DNA of 64,000 nucleotides from Amycolatopsis suaedae. GTDB taxonomy: Bacteria; Actinomycetota; Actinomycetes; Mycobacteriales; Pseudonocardiaceae. Below the pieces are notes generated by a model that saw only the letters and a program-made list of their open reading frames with translations, had not been told where the DNA came from and made no database searches. Position 1 is the stretch's first letter; every line of letters begins with the position of its first letter. A program made the translations under genes and the position numbers. The stretch spans positions 399,150 to 463,149 of the forward strand of contig NZ_SFCC01000004.1 of the NCBI RefSeq assembly GCF_004214935.1. Reading direction: 5' to 3'. This document shows positions 7,325-15,752 of the stretch, piece after piece.

Positions 7325-8479
7325 GTGCGAGACGTCAGCGGGTCCCTGCGACGGCAATCGCTGCTGATCGCCGCGGTGTGCCTGGTTTCCGACGTCTCGA
7401 TGTACGTGCTCATCGGACCGCCGCCGGACTACTGGCAGACCTGGGTCGTGCTGGCCCTGCTGCTCGCCGCCGATGCCGCGCTCGCGCTGCCGCCGAGCAC
7501 GTCCGGCCTCGTCGCGCTGCTGCACGCGGTACTGCTCGCGGTCACCCCGCCGCTGCTCGACGCCGCCCCGGGCGCGGAGACGTCCAACAACGTCGGCGCC
7601 CTGCTGGCCGGCTACCGGGTGGGTGCCTGGCTCGACCTGTGGCCCGCCCTCGCCGCGCTCGCGGCGATGCTGGCAGGCAACGTCGTCGGCGAGCTGATCG
7701 AGCAGAACCTCGCCGGCCGGGACTGGCGGCTGCTGGCCGCCGTCACCCTCGGCAACGTCGTCATGCCGTGGCTGGTCGGCCGCTACACCACCGCGCGCCG
7801 CGCCTACATCGCCGAGCTGGAGCAGGCCGCGGAACGACGCAGGCAGGACGAGGCCGCGGCGGTCAGCCGCGCGGTCGCGGAGGAACGCAGCACGATCGCG
7901 CGGGACCTGCACGACGTGATCTCCCACCACGTCAGCGCCATCGGCGTGCACGCGGGCGCGGCCCGGATGGGGCTGGCCGGGGCGGGTACGCCCGCACACG
8001 AGTCACTGTCGGCCGTCGAGTCGGCCAGCCGGTCCGCCATGGACGACCTGCGCAGGCTGCTGGACCTGCTGCACGGCACCGGAACCGGCGCCACCCGGCG
8101 GCAGCCCGGACTGGACAACATCGACGAGCTGCTCGACGGGGTCCGCAGGGCCGGGCTGGCCGTCACGCTGCGGACGACGGGACGCCCGGCACCGCTGCCC
8201 GGCTCGCTGGACGTCACGCTGTACCGGATCACGCAGGAGGCACTGACCAACGCCCTGCGGCACGGCGACGGTGCGGTGGAGGTCGTGCTGGAGTACGGCG
8301 ACGACGAGGTCGGGCTCACCGTGGTCAACCCGGTGGCCCCGGGCACGACGGAGGCGGGCACCAGCCGCGGCCTCGCCGGGATCCGGCAGCGGGTGGCGTT
8401 GTTCGGCGGCCAGGTGACGACCGGCCAGAGTGGCCGGTTCTGGGAGGTGCGGGTGGCGTTTCCGGTGGAGCGGTCATGA
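7325..8479 (+). CDS. Sensor histidine kinase (NarL-type, HisKA_3)
   Basis: The 384-residue membrane kinase has four to six hydrophobic segments in residues 10-150, a short linker helix, the HisKA_3 dimerisation domain with phospho-acceptor His in ARDLHDVISHHVSA (about residue 198) and a C-terminal HATPase domain (ITQEALTNALRH, GLAGIRQRV). There is no large extracellular loop, so any signal is probably sensed in the membrane. It overlaps the response regulator gene by ATGA and lies directly before a metal-envelope-like operon, its most plausible target. Confidence 0.9.
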   Translation: MRDVSGSLRRQSLLIAAVCLVSDVSMYVLIGPPPDYWQTWVVLALLLAADAALALPPSTSGLVALLHAVLLAVTPPLLDAAPGAETSNNVGALLAGYRVGAWLDLWPALAALAAMLAGNVVGELIEQNLAGRDWRLLAAVTLGNVVMPWLVGRYTTARRAYIAELEQAAERRRQDEAAAVSRAVAEERSTIARDLHDVISHHVSAIGVHAGAARMGLAGAGTPAHESLSAVESASRSAMDDLRRLLDLLHGTGTGATRRQPGLDNIDELLDGVRRAGLAVTLRTTGRPAPLPGSLDVTLYRITQEALTNALRHGDGAVEVVLEYGDDEVGLTVVNPVAPGTTEAGTSRGLAGIRQRVALFGGQVTTGQSGRFWEVRVAFPVERS

Positions 8480-9132
8480 CACTGCGGGTACTGCTGGCCG
8501 ACGACCACGACCTGTTCCGCTCCGGTCTGCGGGCCGTGCTGGCGACGCAGCCGGACCTGGAATGCGTCGGCGAGGCGGCGGACGGCCACGCCGCCGTCGC
8601 CGAGGCCCAGCGGCTGCGGCCGGACGTGGCGGTGCTCGACGTCCGCATGCCGAGGCTGGACGGGTTGGGCGCGACCGAGCGGATCCTGTCCGCGCCCGGC
8701 AACACCACCCGCGTTCTGGTGCTGACCACGCACGACCTGGACGACTACGTCTACCGGGCACTGCGTGCCGGGGCGAGCGGTTTCCTGCTCAAGAACCTTC
8801 CGCCGGAAGAGCTGGTGTCGGCGGTGCGGGTGGCCGGGCGCGGCGACGCGCTGATCGACCCGTCGGTGACGCGGCGGCTGGTCGAGCGGTTCACCACGAG
8901 CATCGTTCCGGCGGAACGGGCGCCGGGGCTGGACCGGCTGACGCCGAGGGAACGCGAGGTGTTGCTGCTGCTGGCCGACGCGCGCAGCAACGCCGAGATC
9001 GCCGAGCACCTCGGGGTGGGTGACGAGACCGTGAAGACCCACGTCTCCCGGATCCTGACCAAGCTGGACCTGCGGGACCGCGTGCACGCGGTGGTGTACG
9101 CCTACCAGCACGGCATCGCCCCCAGGGGCTGA
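8476..9132 (+). CDS. Response regulator (NarL/LuxR type)
   Basis: The 218-residue protein has a receiver domain with acidic pair DD (residues 9-10), phospho-Asp in VLDVRMP (about 56), Thr and Lys switch residues (LTTHD, FLLKN), and a C-terminal LuxR HTH (LTPREREVLLLLADARSNAEIAEHL). It is the partner of the kinase gene that it overlaps by 4 bases. It would bind DNA on phosphorylation. The next operon starts 63 bases downstream, so regulation of 9196-12607 is likely but inferred. Confidence 0.93.
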   Translation: MTLRVLLADDHDLFRSGLRAVLATQPDLECVGEAADGHAAVAEAQRLRPDVAVLDVRMPRLDGLGATERILSAPGNTTRVLVLTTHDLDDYVYRALRAGASGFLLKNLPPEELVSAVRVAGRGDALIDPSVTRRLVERFTTSIVPAERAPGLDRLTPREREVLLLLADARSNAEIAEHLGVGDETVKTHVSRILTKLDLRDRVHAVVYAYQHGIAPRG

Positions 9133-9195
9133 TTCAGGGGCACATCCCCCGCGTTGGGGACGACCCGCGCGATCCGGCTGATTACGTTCTGTCGC

Positions 9196-10611
9196 ATGGG
9201 GTCCAGGGGGTTCGTCGTCGCCGGCGTGGTCGGCGCGCTGCTGTGTGGCGGTGTCGCCACCGCGGCGGCCGACGGCGGGCAGGAACGTGCCGACATCCAC
9301 GTCGCGCAGACACTCGGCGACCGTGAGCTGACCGTGGTCATCCGCCGCACGGACACCGTGCCCGGCCCGTTGCGGGTGGACGTGGTGACCCACGCCGGGG
9401 ACGCGCCGGGGCGCCTGGGGCTGCGGCTGGTCCAGCAGGGCCGGACCACCGCGTCGGCTCCGCTCGACCTCGGCGAACGGCCCGGACCACACGGCGTGAC
9501 GCTGCGGCTGGAGCAGACCGGGCCGGCCGAGCTGGCACTCGACGACGGCGGCCGCACGGCGCTGATCCCGTTCGTCGTGCCCGCGATCGTGCTGCCGGTG
9601 TGGCAGCAGGTCAGCTACGGCGGTTTCGTCGCGGCCGGGGTGTTGCTGCTGGTCGCGCTGGTCGTCGCCGTGCGAGCCCGCCGCGGCTGGCCCGCGCTGG
9701 TCGCCGGTGGCGGGGTGGTGGCCGCGATCGCCGTCGGCTCGACGGCCGCGTTGCTGTCGGCGACCGTCCCGCCGCCGACCCCGCCCGGCACGGTCTCCGA
9801 CCCGCTGCCCGACGGCTCCCCCGACCCATGGTCGCCGGTCCCGGTGGACACCTCCCGCCCGCCGGTCAACCTGGCCGTCGGCGCGCCGGGCGCCACCGCG
9901 GGCGCACCCGCCGAGGTGACGCTGTCGCTGGCCGACGGCTCGACCGGCCGTCCCGCCGACGACCTGCTGGTCCACCACAACGCCCTGATGCACCTGGTCG
10001 TGGTGAGCCCGTCCGGCCGCATGTGGCATGTGCACCCGGTGCGGGTCGCGCCTGGCGAGTACGCCGTCCGGTTCACCCCCTCCGAGCCCGGCCGGTACGG
10101 GCTGGCCGCCGAGCTGGCCCGCCGTGGCGGCGGCATGCAGCTGGTCCGCGGCTCGTTCGACGTGGGCGGCACGGCGGCGGAGCCCGCCCCGGCGCCGGGC
10201 GGGCTGGGTCCGCGCACGGTCGGCGGGCAGCCGGTCGAGCTGACGTCGACCGGCGCCGGGGCGGGAGCGCCGACCACGTTCACCGCCCGGTTCGGCGACC
10301 GGGCCGACCTGCAGCCGTGGCTGGGCATGGTCGGTCACCTCATCGTCGTCGGCCCGCTGCCGGAATCCGGCCTCGGCGCGGCGGCCGTCGCGGCGCCGGT
10401 GTGGGCGCACGTCCACGCCATGGTTCCGCCGACGGCGGGCGGGGTCGGCGGTCAGCCGGACGAGACGGTCGCCGCCTACGGCCCCGAGGTCCGGTTCACC
10501 TACACGTTCCCCGCGCCCGGCCGGTACCGGCTGTGGTTCCAGGCCGAGCGGGACTACGGCGTGCTGACCGTTCCCGCCGTGCTCGACGTCGGAGAGGGGC
10601 AGGTCCGGTGA
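9196..10611 (+). CDS. Secreted/membrane protein with His-rich metal-site-like domains
   Basis: The 471-residue envelope protein begins with a signal peptide (residues 1-28) and an Ig-like extracytoplasmic domain to about 130. Two transmembrane helices follow (about 138-160 and 165-190), then a Pro-rich linker and a second extracytoplasmic region. This contains two copies of a module with conserved His and Met: MHLVVVSPSGRMWHVHP and GHLIVVGPLP...WAHVHAMVP. Repeated HxH motifs on a beta scaffold resemble copper-handling or YtkA-neighbour proteins. ATG 9196 gives the best signal peptide; an in-frame start at 9154 is less likely. It overlaps the YtkA-like gene by 4 bases. Confidence 0.65.
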   Translation: MGSRGFVVAGVVGALLCGGVATAAADGGQERADIHVAQTLGDRELTVVIRRTDTVPGPLRVDVVTHAGDAPGRLGLRLVQQGRTTASAPLDLGERPGPHGVTLRLEQTGPAELALDDGGRTALIPFVVPAIVLPVWQQVSYGGFVAAGVLLLVALVVAVRARRGWPALVAGGGVVAAIAVGSTAALLSATVPPPTPPGTVSDPLPDGSPDPWSPVPVDTSRPPVNLAVGAPGATAGAPAEVTLSLADGSTGRPADDLLVHHNALMHLVVVSPSGRMWHVHPVRVAPGEYAVRFTPSEPGRYGLAAELARRGGGMQLVRGSFDVGGTAAEPAPAPGGLGPRTVGGQPVELTSTGAGAGAPTTFTARFGDRADLQPWLGMVGHLIVVGPLPESGLGAAAVAAPVWAHVHAMVPPTAGGVGGQPDETVAAYGPEVRFTYTFPAPGRYRLWFQAERDYGVLTVPAVLDVGEGQVR

Positions 10612-11000
10612 AGGTGTGGCTGGGTGTGGCCGGACTGGTCGCGGTGGCGTTGCTCGGGTGGTTGCTGTGGCCGTCGGCGGCGGCAGCACCGACCGTGCTG
10701 CAGACCAGCACGAAGCACTTCGGCGTCCGGCTGACCGTCGAGGACCCGAAGCCGGGACTCAACGTCATCGGTATCGAGCTGACCGATCCGCAGGGCCGCC
10801 CGGCGGACGCGCGAACGGTCACCGTGGAGCCGGCCATGCCGCGAATGGGCCACGCGCTCGAACCCGTGCCCGCCACCGCCGAGGCGCCGGGGCGGTACCG
10901 GGCCACCGGGACGACGCTGCCGATGTCCGGGCAGTGGGAGATCACCGTCGCCATCAACGGCGTGGAGCGTGCCGTGTTCGGCCTGCTCGTCAACGATTAG
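10608..11000 (+). CDS. YtkA/FixH-like secreted protein
   Basis: The 130-residue protein has an N-terminal membrane anchor (residues 3-24) and one beta-sandwich domain. The segment VEPAMPRMGHALEPVPAT and the later Gly-rich LPMSGQWEITV match the YtkA-like family (MPxMGH motif), which is found with copper trafficking and cytochrome oxidase assembly genes. Met and His of MPRMGH are candidate copper ligands. The GTG start overlaps the preceding stop codon, so translation is coupled to it. Confidence 0.8.
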   Translation: MKVWLGVAGLVAVALLGWLLWPSAAAAPTVLQTSTKHFGVRLTVEDPKPGLNVIGIELTDPQGRPADARTVTVEPAMPRMGHALEPVPATAEAPGRYRATGTTLPMSGQWEITVAINGVERAVFGLLVND

Positions 11001-11009
11001 GAGAAGCAG

Positions 11010-12077
11010 ATGGAGTCCACACGGGGGTGGCCCGCGGCAACCGCGCTGCTGTCCTGCACCGTGCTCAGCCTCGTCGGGCTGACCTGGGATGTGCAGTGGC
11101 ACGAGGACGTCGGGCCGGACACCTTCTTCACCCTGCCGCACCTGTTCATCTACGCGGGCAGCGCGCTGGCCGGCGTCATCAGTCTCGCGGTGGTGCTGGC
11201 GATGACGGCCGCCCAGCGGGCCGGGCGGCCCGTCGACGCCACGGTCGGCGGCCGGGCGATCGGCGTGTTCGGCCGGACGTTCGCCGCGCCGCTCGGCTAC
11301 CTCGTCTCCGGGACCGGCGCGGCGCTGGTGCTGGCCTACGGCCTGTGGGACCAGTGGTGGCACGGGCTGTACGGCTTCGACGCGGTGATCGACTCGCCGC
11401 CGCACATCGGGTTGCTGCTGTCGATCATGATCACCATGGTCGGCGCGGTGATCGTGTTCGCCGCGGCCCGGCACAGCAGGTGGGGCAAAGTCGGCATGTT
11501 CGCCGCCGTCGGGGTGCTGCTGGCGTTCAGCACGATCACGGTGCTGGGCCTGTCGGCACTCGACGGCACGGTCGACGCCACCACGGTCGGGCTGGCCGTG
11601 CTGTCCACGATCGTCGTGCTGCTCAGCGCCGCCGTGCGCCGCGGCGGTGCGCTGGTGACCGCCGTCGCGCTGGCGCTGATCCAGGCGTTCAGCTGGTGGT
11701 TCTCGCCGTGGGCCGCGCGGGTCTACGCCGACGGTGTCGGGCTTCCGGTCCGCGACTACGTCAGCGACGTCCCGGCGATGCCCTCGCTGATGCCGATGGG
11801 ACTGATCGTCGTCGCGCTGGCGGTCGAGGTGTTGCTGCTCGGCCGGAACGGGCGGCTGGTGCCGGTGGCCGGCGCGGTCGCGGGCGCGCTCGTGGCGTTC
11901 GGCCAGTTCGCGCAGCGGTCGTGGCTCTACGACGTTGCGCTCCCCGACCCGGCGACCACGCTCGCCACCACCGGCGTCGCCGCGCTCGCCGGCGCGCTCG
12001 CCGGGTTCGCCGGATGGCGCTTCGGCGAGATGCTGCGCCTCGTCGCCCCGGAACCCGTTACCGCGAAGGAGCACTAG
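11010..12077 (+). CDS. Polytopic membrane protein with conserved membrane histidines
   Basis: The 355-residue integral membrane protein has about nine hydrophobic segments. Two early repeats carry similar His-bearing motifs, DVQWHEDV...LPHLFIYAG near residue 30-55 and DQWWHGLYGFD...SPPHIGLL near 115-140, so each repeat offers a W-H and a PH pair at helix ends. This pattern suggests a metal or haem site. It begins 9 bases after the YtkA-like gene with AGGAGAAGC as ribosome binding site. I do not recognise a named family; its operon partners point to envelope metal handling. Confidence 0.6.
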   Translation: MESTRGWPAATALLSCTVLSLVGLTWDVQWHEDVGPDTFFTLPHLFIYAGSALAGVISLAVVLAMTAAQRAGRPVDATVGGRAIGVFGRTFAAPLGYLVSGTGAALVLAYGLWDQWWHGLYGFDAVIDSPPHIGLLLSIMITMVGAVIVFAAARHSRWGKVGMFAAVGVLLAFSTITVLGLSALDGTVDATTVGLAVLSTIVVLLSAAVRRGGALVTAVALALIQAFSWWFSPWAARVYADGVGLPVRDYVSDVPAMPSLMPMGLIVVALAVEVLLLGRNGRLVPVAGAVAGALVAFGQFAQRSWLYDVALPDPATTLATTGVAALAGALAGFAGWRFGEMLRLVAPEPVTAKEH

Positions 12078-12079
12078 AC

Positions 12080-12607
12080 ATGCGCAAGCTGCGAGTTCTG
12101 CTGGTGGTGGCCGGTCTGCTCACCCTGACCGCGGCGCCCGCCGCCGCGTACGAGCCGGTCAACATCGTGCACACCGAGCGGGTGCAGGCCGGGCCGTACG
12201 GGGTGACGGTCGGCTTCAGTACCTGGCCGGTGCGGGCGATGCAGTCGCTGGACTTCACGTTCATTCCCGACGGCGGGATCGCGGGCAAGTCCGGGACGAT
12301 GGCGTGGACCCGGCCCGACCGCGACCAGCCGTCCCGGGCGCAGCCGCTGGCGCGGCATCCGCGCAAGCTGGACGTGTGGGGGCTGGACATCCGGGCGCTG
12401 GAGGAGCAGGGCAACTGGGACCTGACGTTCCGCATCGAGGGCCCGGCCGGGCCGGGCGAGGGCACGCTGCGTGACCTGCTGGTACTGGAGCAGCCCGGGC
12501 CGCCGATGGCCCTGAGCTGGTCGGTGAGCGTGCTGCCGCTGCTCGGCCTGATCGGATTCCTCACGGTGGCGTGGCGCCGGACGTCGGCGCGGCTGCGCGG
12601 GGCGTAG
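12080..12607 (+). CDS. Secreted C-terminally anchored protein of the YtkA-like operon
   Basis: The 175-residue protein has a signal peptide cleaved near AAAYEP (residue about 23), a beta-rich extracytoplasmic domain (about 24-140, aromatic-rich, no cysteines) and a C-terminal transmembrane helix (about 143-163) followed by a basic tail. It follows the polytopic protein by 2 bases and is the last gene of the operon, ending before a bidirectional terminator. It has no histidine cluster of its own. Function unknown; probably part of the same complex. Confidence 0.6.
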   Translation: MRKLRVLLVVAGLLTLTAAPAAAYEPVNIVHTERVQAGPYGVTVGFSTWPVRAMQSLDFTFIPDGGIAGKSGTMAWTRPDRDQPSRAQPLARHPRKLDVWGLDIRALEEQGNWDLTFRIEGPAGPGEGTLRDLLVLEQPGPPMALSWSVSVLPLLGLIGFLTVAWRRTSARLRGA

Positions 12608-12667
12608 TTATGCCGACGTGCTGACCCGCTTCATATTGCGGACCGCAGATTGCGCATTTCGCAACAG

Positions 12668-12699
12668 AATGGGGCAGTGACCTGAGTCACTGCCCCATT
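12668..12699. terminator. Bidirectional terminator
   Basis: A perfect 14-bp stem aatggggcagtgac/gtcactgccccatt with loop CTGA separates the convergent genes ending at 12607 and 12728. Confidence 0.8.
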
Positions 12700-12727
12700 G
12701 GCGGATAGTGGGAAAAGTCACTCCCGG

Positions 12728-12982
12728 TCAGTTCGGCAAATCGAACTGACCAGCCTTGACAGCCGTCAGAAAAGCTTCCCATTCACCAGTGTGAAAAACG
12801 AAGACCGGACTCTGGGGCAGCTTCGTGTCCCGGACGCCGACCAGACCCTCGACACCCAGGTTCACCTCGACACAGTTGCCCCCGTTGGGCTCGCTGGCGA
12901 ACGACTTCTCCCAGCGGGCAGCATCGAACAGCTCCGCAGCCGTGCTCGGGTCGTAATCCCGGGCCGCCGCAAATTCCACCAT
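12728..12982 (-). CDS. DUF397 protein
   Basis: The 84-residue protein carries the DUF397 core (ARWEKSFASEPNGGNCVEVN...VGVRDTK...FHTGEWEAFLTAVKAGQFD). DUF397 proteins are small partners, sometimes described as antitoxin-like, of DUF5753-type XRE regulators in actinomycetes. The start at ATG 12982 is preferred because GGAGGTAGAACG lies immediately before it. Upstream in-frame ATGs lack a site. No XRE gene is adjacent; the nearest is at 14698-15555. The exact role is not known. Confidence 0.85.
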   Translation of the reverse strand: MVEFAAARDYDPSTAAELFDAARWEKSFASEPNGGNCVEVNLGVEGLVGVRDTKLPQSPVFVFHTGEWEAFLTAVKAGQFDLPN

Positions 12983-13295
12983 TCGTTCTACCTCCATGCT
13001 TCGTTCGCACTGCGGGGCAACCCAGCGTCGACCACTGTGACAACTCACTAGCGTCCGTACCGGTAATACCCCCGTATCTACGGGGCCAGCCGGGTGATGG
13101 CTCACCAGATGCTCGACAGTTAGATTAATCTAGGAGTACGATTATTCCTAGCGGACCCGGGTGTCATGTGAGCAAGTCGCCAGCAACGCGCCATCGGGCG
13201 TGCCGGCACCGGCTCCGCCACTACGGGCGAACTGGGGTGGATGTCATGGCTGGAACGACACGCGGCACGGAGGCTCGAGCGGAAGGGAGTGGGAC

Positions 13296-13556
13296 GTGAC
13301 GGTACGGCTGCTCACCGAGGAGACGCCCGACACCGACTCGACCTTCCCGGGCGACCCCGCCGAGCGTTCGGCGCGCTGGCGGGTGACCCGCGACCTGGGT
13401 GGCAGCCTGGGATTCCGCCTGGTCAAGACCCGGCTGCGGCGGGGCGAGCCGGGCCGGGCCGACGTCGAGGAACAGCGCGCGGAGCCGGAGCGCGTGCTCA
13501 CGCTGACCGCGGGCGGCCTCGACCGCCTGTTCCCGCGCCAGGCCCACCTGCACTGA
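13296..13556 (+). CDS. Small hypothetical protein
   Basis: The 86-residue soluble protein is rich in Arg and Glu and ends in LTLTAGGLDRLFPRQAHLH. GGAAGGGAGT lies 7 bases before its GTG start. There is no signal, membrane segment or known motif. Codon third positions are strongly G/C, supporting a real gene. The longer frame starting at 13161 has no ribosome binding site. Downstream to 13820 there is only repeat sequence. Confidence 0.5.
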   Translation: MTVRLLTEETPDTDSTFPGDPAERSARWRVTRDLGGSLGFRLVKTRLRRGEPGRADVEEQRAEPERVLTLTAGGLDRLFPRQAHLH

Positions 13557-13595
13557 GCCCTCCCGCGGGCACCGGTCCGGTGCCGTGACTTTTCG

Positions 13596-13652
13596 CGCGA
13601 GTCGTACGTTCTGACGCGCGAGTCGTAGGTTCTGGGGCGCGAGTTGTACGTT
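13596..13652 (+). repeat. Degenerate 21-bp tandem repeat
   Basis: CGCGAGTCGTACGTTCT recurs with a 21-base period at 13596, 13617 and 13638, differing at one or two positions (GTAGGTTC, TTGTACGTTC). It is followed to 13700 by GTGGGACTC-type words in both orientations. The 264-base stretch 13557-13820 holds no gene. Repeats like this are dispersed between genes in related actinomycetes; no function is assigned. Confidence 0.6.
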
Positions 13653-13820
13653 CCCGCCCGTACGTGAAGGTGGAGTTCGCGTGCGGGAGCGTGGGACTCA
13701 CGTGCACGAAGGTGGGACTCGCGGGACCACGCGGTGAGGGTCGCCTTCACGGCATCGAGGTCACCGCTCACACCCGTAAGGCAGCATCTGACACCTGGGC
13801 TCGCGGGCGGCGCCGAACGG

Positions 13821-14669
13821 TTACGGCTTGCGGCCCACCGCGCCGAGGATGCCGGCGCGGTTGGGCGCCTTGGCCAGTTCGCGGTCCAGTGCCGTCCTGG
13901 GCGGGTCGGGCCGCCAGGCGGGCACCCACTCGACGCCGGGCGGCGCCAGCTCGAAGTCGCCGAACAGCGACGTGAACTGGTCCCGCGTGCGCCAGCACAC
14001 CGGGGTACTGGAGTTCTGGTAGATCGCCCTGACCCGTTCGGCGCCCTCGATCTGATCGGCGGGTACGCCGTCGGTCGTCGCGTGCGACAGCACCAGCCGG
14101 GATCCGGAGGGCAGCAGGTCCCGGTAGCCGGCGACGGCGTCGTCCCCGCCGTCCTCCGGCGGCACGAAGTGCAGCACCGCCACCATGATCAGGCCGATCG
14201 GCCGCCCGGGGTCGATCACGCCGGTCTCCACGGCCCTGCGCCAGGTGCCCTCGACGTCGCGCAGGTCGGACTCCACGATGGCGTGCCGCGCGGGGTCGCC
14301 GTTCTCGTCGAGCAGGACCTCGCTGTGCGCGACGGCCACCGGCTCGTTGTCGACGTAGACACAGCGGCTCGCCGGATCCAGTTCCTCGGCGACCTCGTGC
14401 ACGTTGCCGACCGTCGGCACCCCGGATCCGATGTCGAGGAACTGGGTGACCCCGGCCCGCACGCAGAACCGCACCGCGCGAGCGAGGAACTCGCGGTTGA
14501 GCCGCGCGTAGGTCTTCAGGTCCGGCACCGCCGCGACCGCCAGCTCGCCCGCCTGCCGGTCGATGGCCCAGTTGGCGGACCCGCCGAGGAACCAGTCGTA
14601 CATCCGGGCCGCGTTGGGCCGCTCCAGGTCGATCCCCTTGGGAGGTATCGGATCGGGCTGCTCGCTCAT
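13821..14669 (-). CDS. SAM-dependent methyltransferase (DUF574 family)
   Basis: The 282-residue cytosolic protein has the family signature near its start (PNAARMYDWFLGGSANWAIDR), the SAM-binding loop FLDIGSGVPT, the acidic residue VYVDNEP after the second strand and motif LIMVAVLHFVPPED. This S-adenosyl methyltransferase group is specific to actinomycetes and often occurs beside DUF397/XRE genes, as here. The substrate is unknown. The start at ATG 14669 is 28 bases downstream of the XRE regulator's stop codon, so they are likely co-transcribed. Confidence 0.9.
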   Translation of the reverse strand: MSEQPDPIPPKGIDLERPNAARMYDWFLGGSANWAIDRQAGELAVAAVPDLKTYARLNREFLARAVRFCVRAGVTQFLDIGSGVPTVGNVHEVAEELDPASRCVYVDNEPVAVAHSEVLLDENGDPARHAIVESDLRDVEGTWRRAVETGVIDPGRPIGLIMVAVLHFVPPEDGGDDAVAGYRDLLPSGSRLVLSHATTDGVPADQIEGAERVRAIYQNSSTPVCWRTRDQFTSLFGDFELAPPGVEWVPAWRPDPPRTALDRELAKAPNRAGILGAVGRKP

Positions 14670-14697
14670 CCGCCCACAGTAGCGGCGGGAAAGCGCT

Positions 14698-15555
14698 TCA
14701 CGACAGGAGTTCGCGACGGTATTTCTCAGCCAGCTCCTTGAAGAACTGCCGGGTGTCCTGCCGCTCCATTGCCGCTCCGCGCAGCCGGTCCCACGAGTCG
14801 ACGAACAGCTGGAAGTCCTTGATGTCGTCGAGGTACAGACCACCGGCCGAGTGCTCAATGTAGACGAAATCCCTGGTGCGGTCCGGGAACCGCATGAGGG
14901 TGAAGTCGTTGGGAACCGCGGGCAGGCGGGCGTCGAACGGCAGGACGTGCAGGTACACCCTCGGCCGCTTCTCCAGCTCCAGCAGGTGCTCCACCTGGTC
15001 CAGCATGACGCCAGGCGAATGGCCGCCCGGCGCACGCCGCAGTGCGGCCTCGCTGAGGATGAACCGGTAGTAGGGCGGCTGCTGCTGGTCGAACACCGCC
15101 TTGCGGTCCAGCCGGTTGCGCACCAGCGACGTGATGTCGGTGGCACCGGCCTCGGTGAACTGCTTGAGCATGTAGTGCTCGGACTGCAGCGGCCCGGGGA
15201 TGCGTTCGCCGTGCCAGCACAGGATCTCCGAGGCCGCGGGTTCGAGGTCGGTGAACGTGCGGAACCAGTGCGGCACCACCGAGCGGTACCCCGACCAGTG
15301 CCCGCGCTGCCCCGCGGCGGCACGGGCGAGGTTCATCAGGGCCTCGCCCTCCTCGCCGACGATGCCGTAGGCGTCGAGCATCGCCCGGACGTCGCCCAGC
15401 TTGACGCCGACCGCGCCGGACTCGATCTTGTTGACCTTGCCCTGGGTGCAGCCGAGGACGTCGGCGACCTGCTGCTGGGTCATCTCGGCGGCCTGGCGGG
15501 CATGCCGCAGCTCGTTGCCGAGCTGCTTGCGACGTGAGGTGATGGTGCTCGCCAT
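14698..15555 (-). CDS. XRE regulator with DUF5753 domain
   Basis: The 285-residue protein has an N-terminal HTH (GNELRHARQAAEMTQQQVADVLGCTQGKVNKIE, residues about 13-65) and a DUF5753 domain over the remainder (WFRTFTDLEPAASEILCWHGERIPGPLQ). This is the Scr1-like regulator group of actinomycetes. I choose ATG 15555 over the TTG three bases upstream. It lies directly before the methyltransferase gene and 197 bases from the divergent gnd. Confidence 0.9.
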   Translation of the reverse strand: MASTITSRRKQLGNELRHARQAAEMTQQQVADVLGCTQGKVNKIESGAVGVKLGDVRAMLDAYGIVGEEGEALMNLARAAAGQRGHWSGYRSVVPHWFRTFTDLEPAASEILCWHGERIPGPLQSEHYMLKQFTEAGATDITSLVRNRLDRKAVFDQQQPPYYRFILSEAALRRAPGGHSPGVMLDQVEHLLELEKRPRVYLHVLPFDARLPAVPNDFTLMRFPDRTRDFVYIEHSAGGLYLDDIKDFQLFVDSWDRLRGAAMERQDTRQFFKELAEKYRRELLS

Positions 15556-15752
15556 CAACGTGCTCCCGGGGGACGGCCCAGCGACACCAATAACCTCACT
15601 AGCTGTGATCCACTGACTATTCGGGGTTCAGACGTTACCCGCTCAAGCTGCGGAAATCGACCATCCCGGCCGTGGCCTAGGCCATTCGTACCAATAGCAG
15701 CGGCAGCCCCGGCGCGACTAGTGTTCGACGTGGGATCAAGGGAAGGCGGCAG

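Noticed and set aside
7804..10689. 961-codon minus-strand frame
   Set aside because: It lies opposite three well-supported genes (kinase, regulator, envelope protein) and has no domain.
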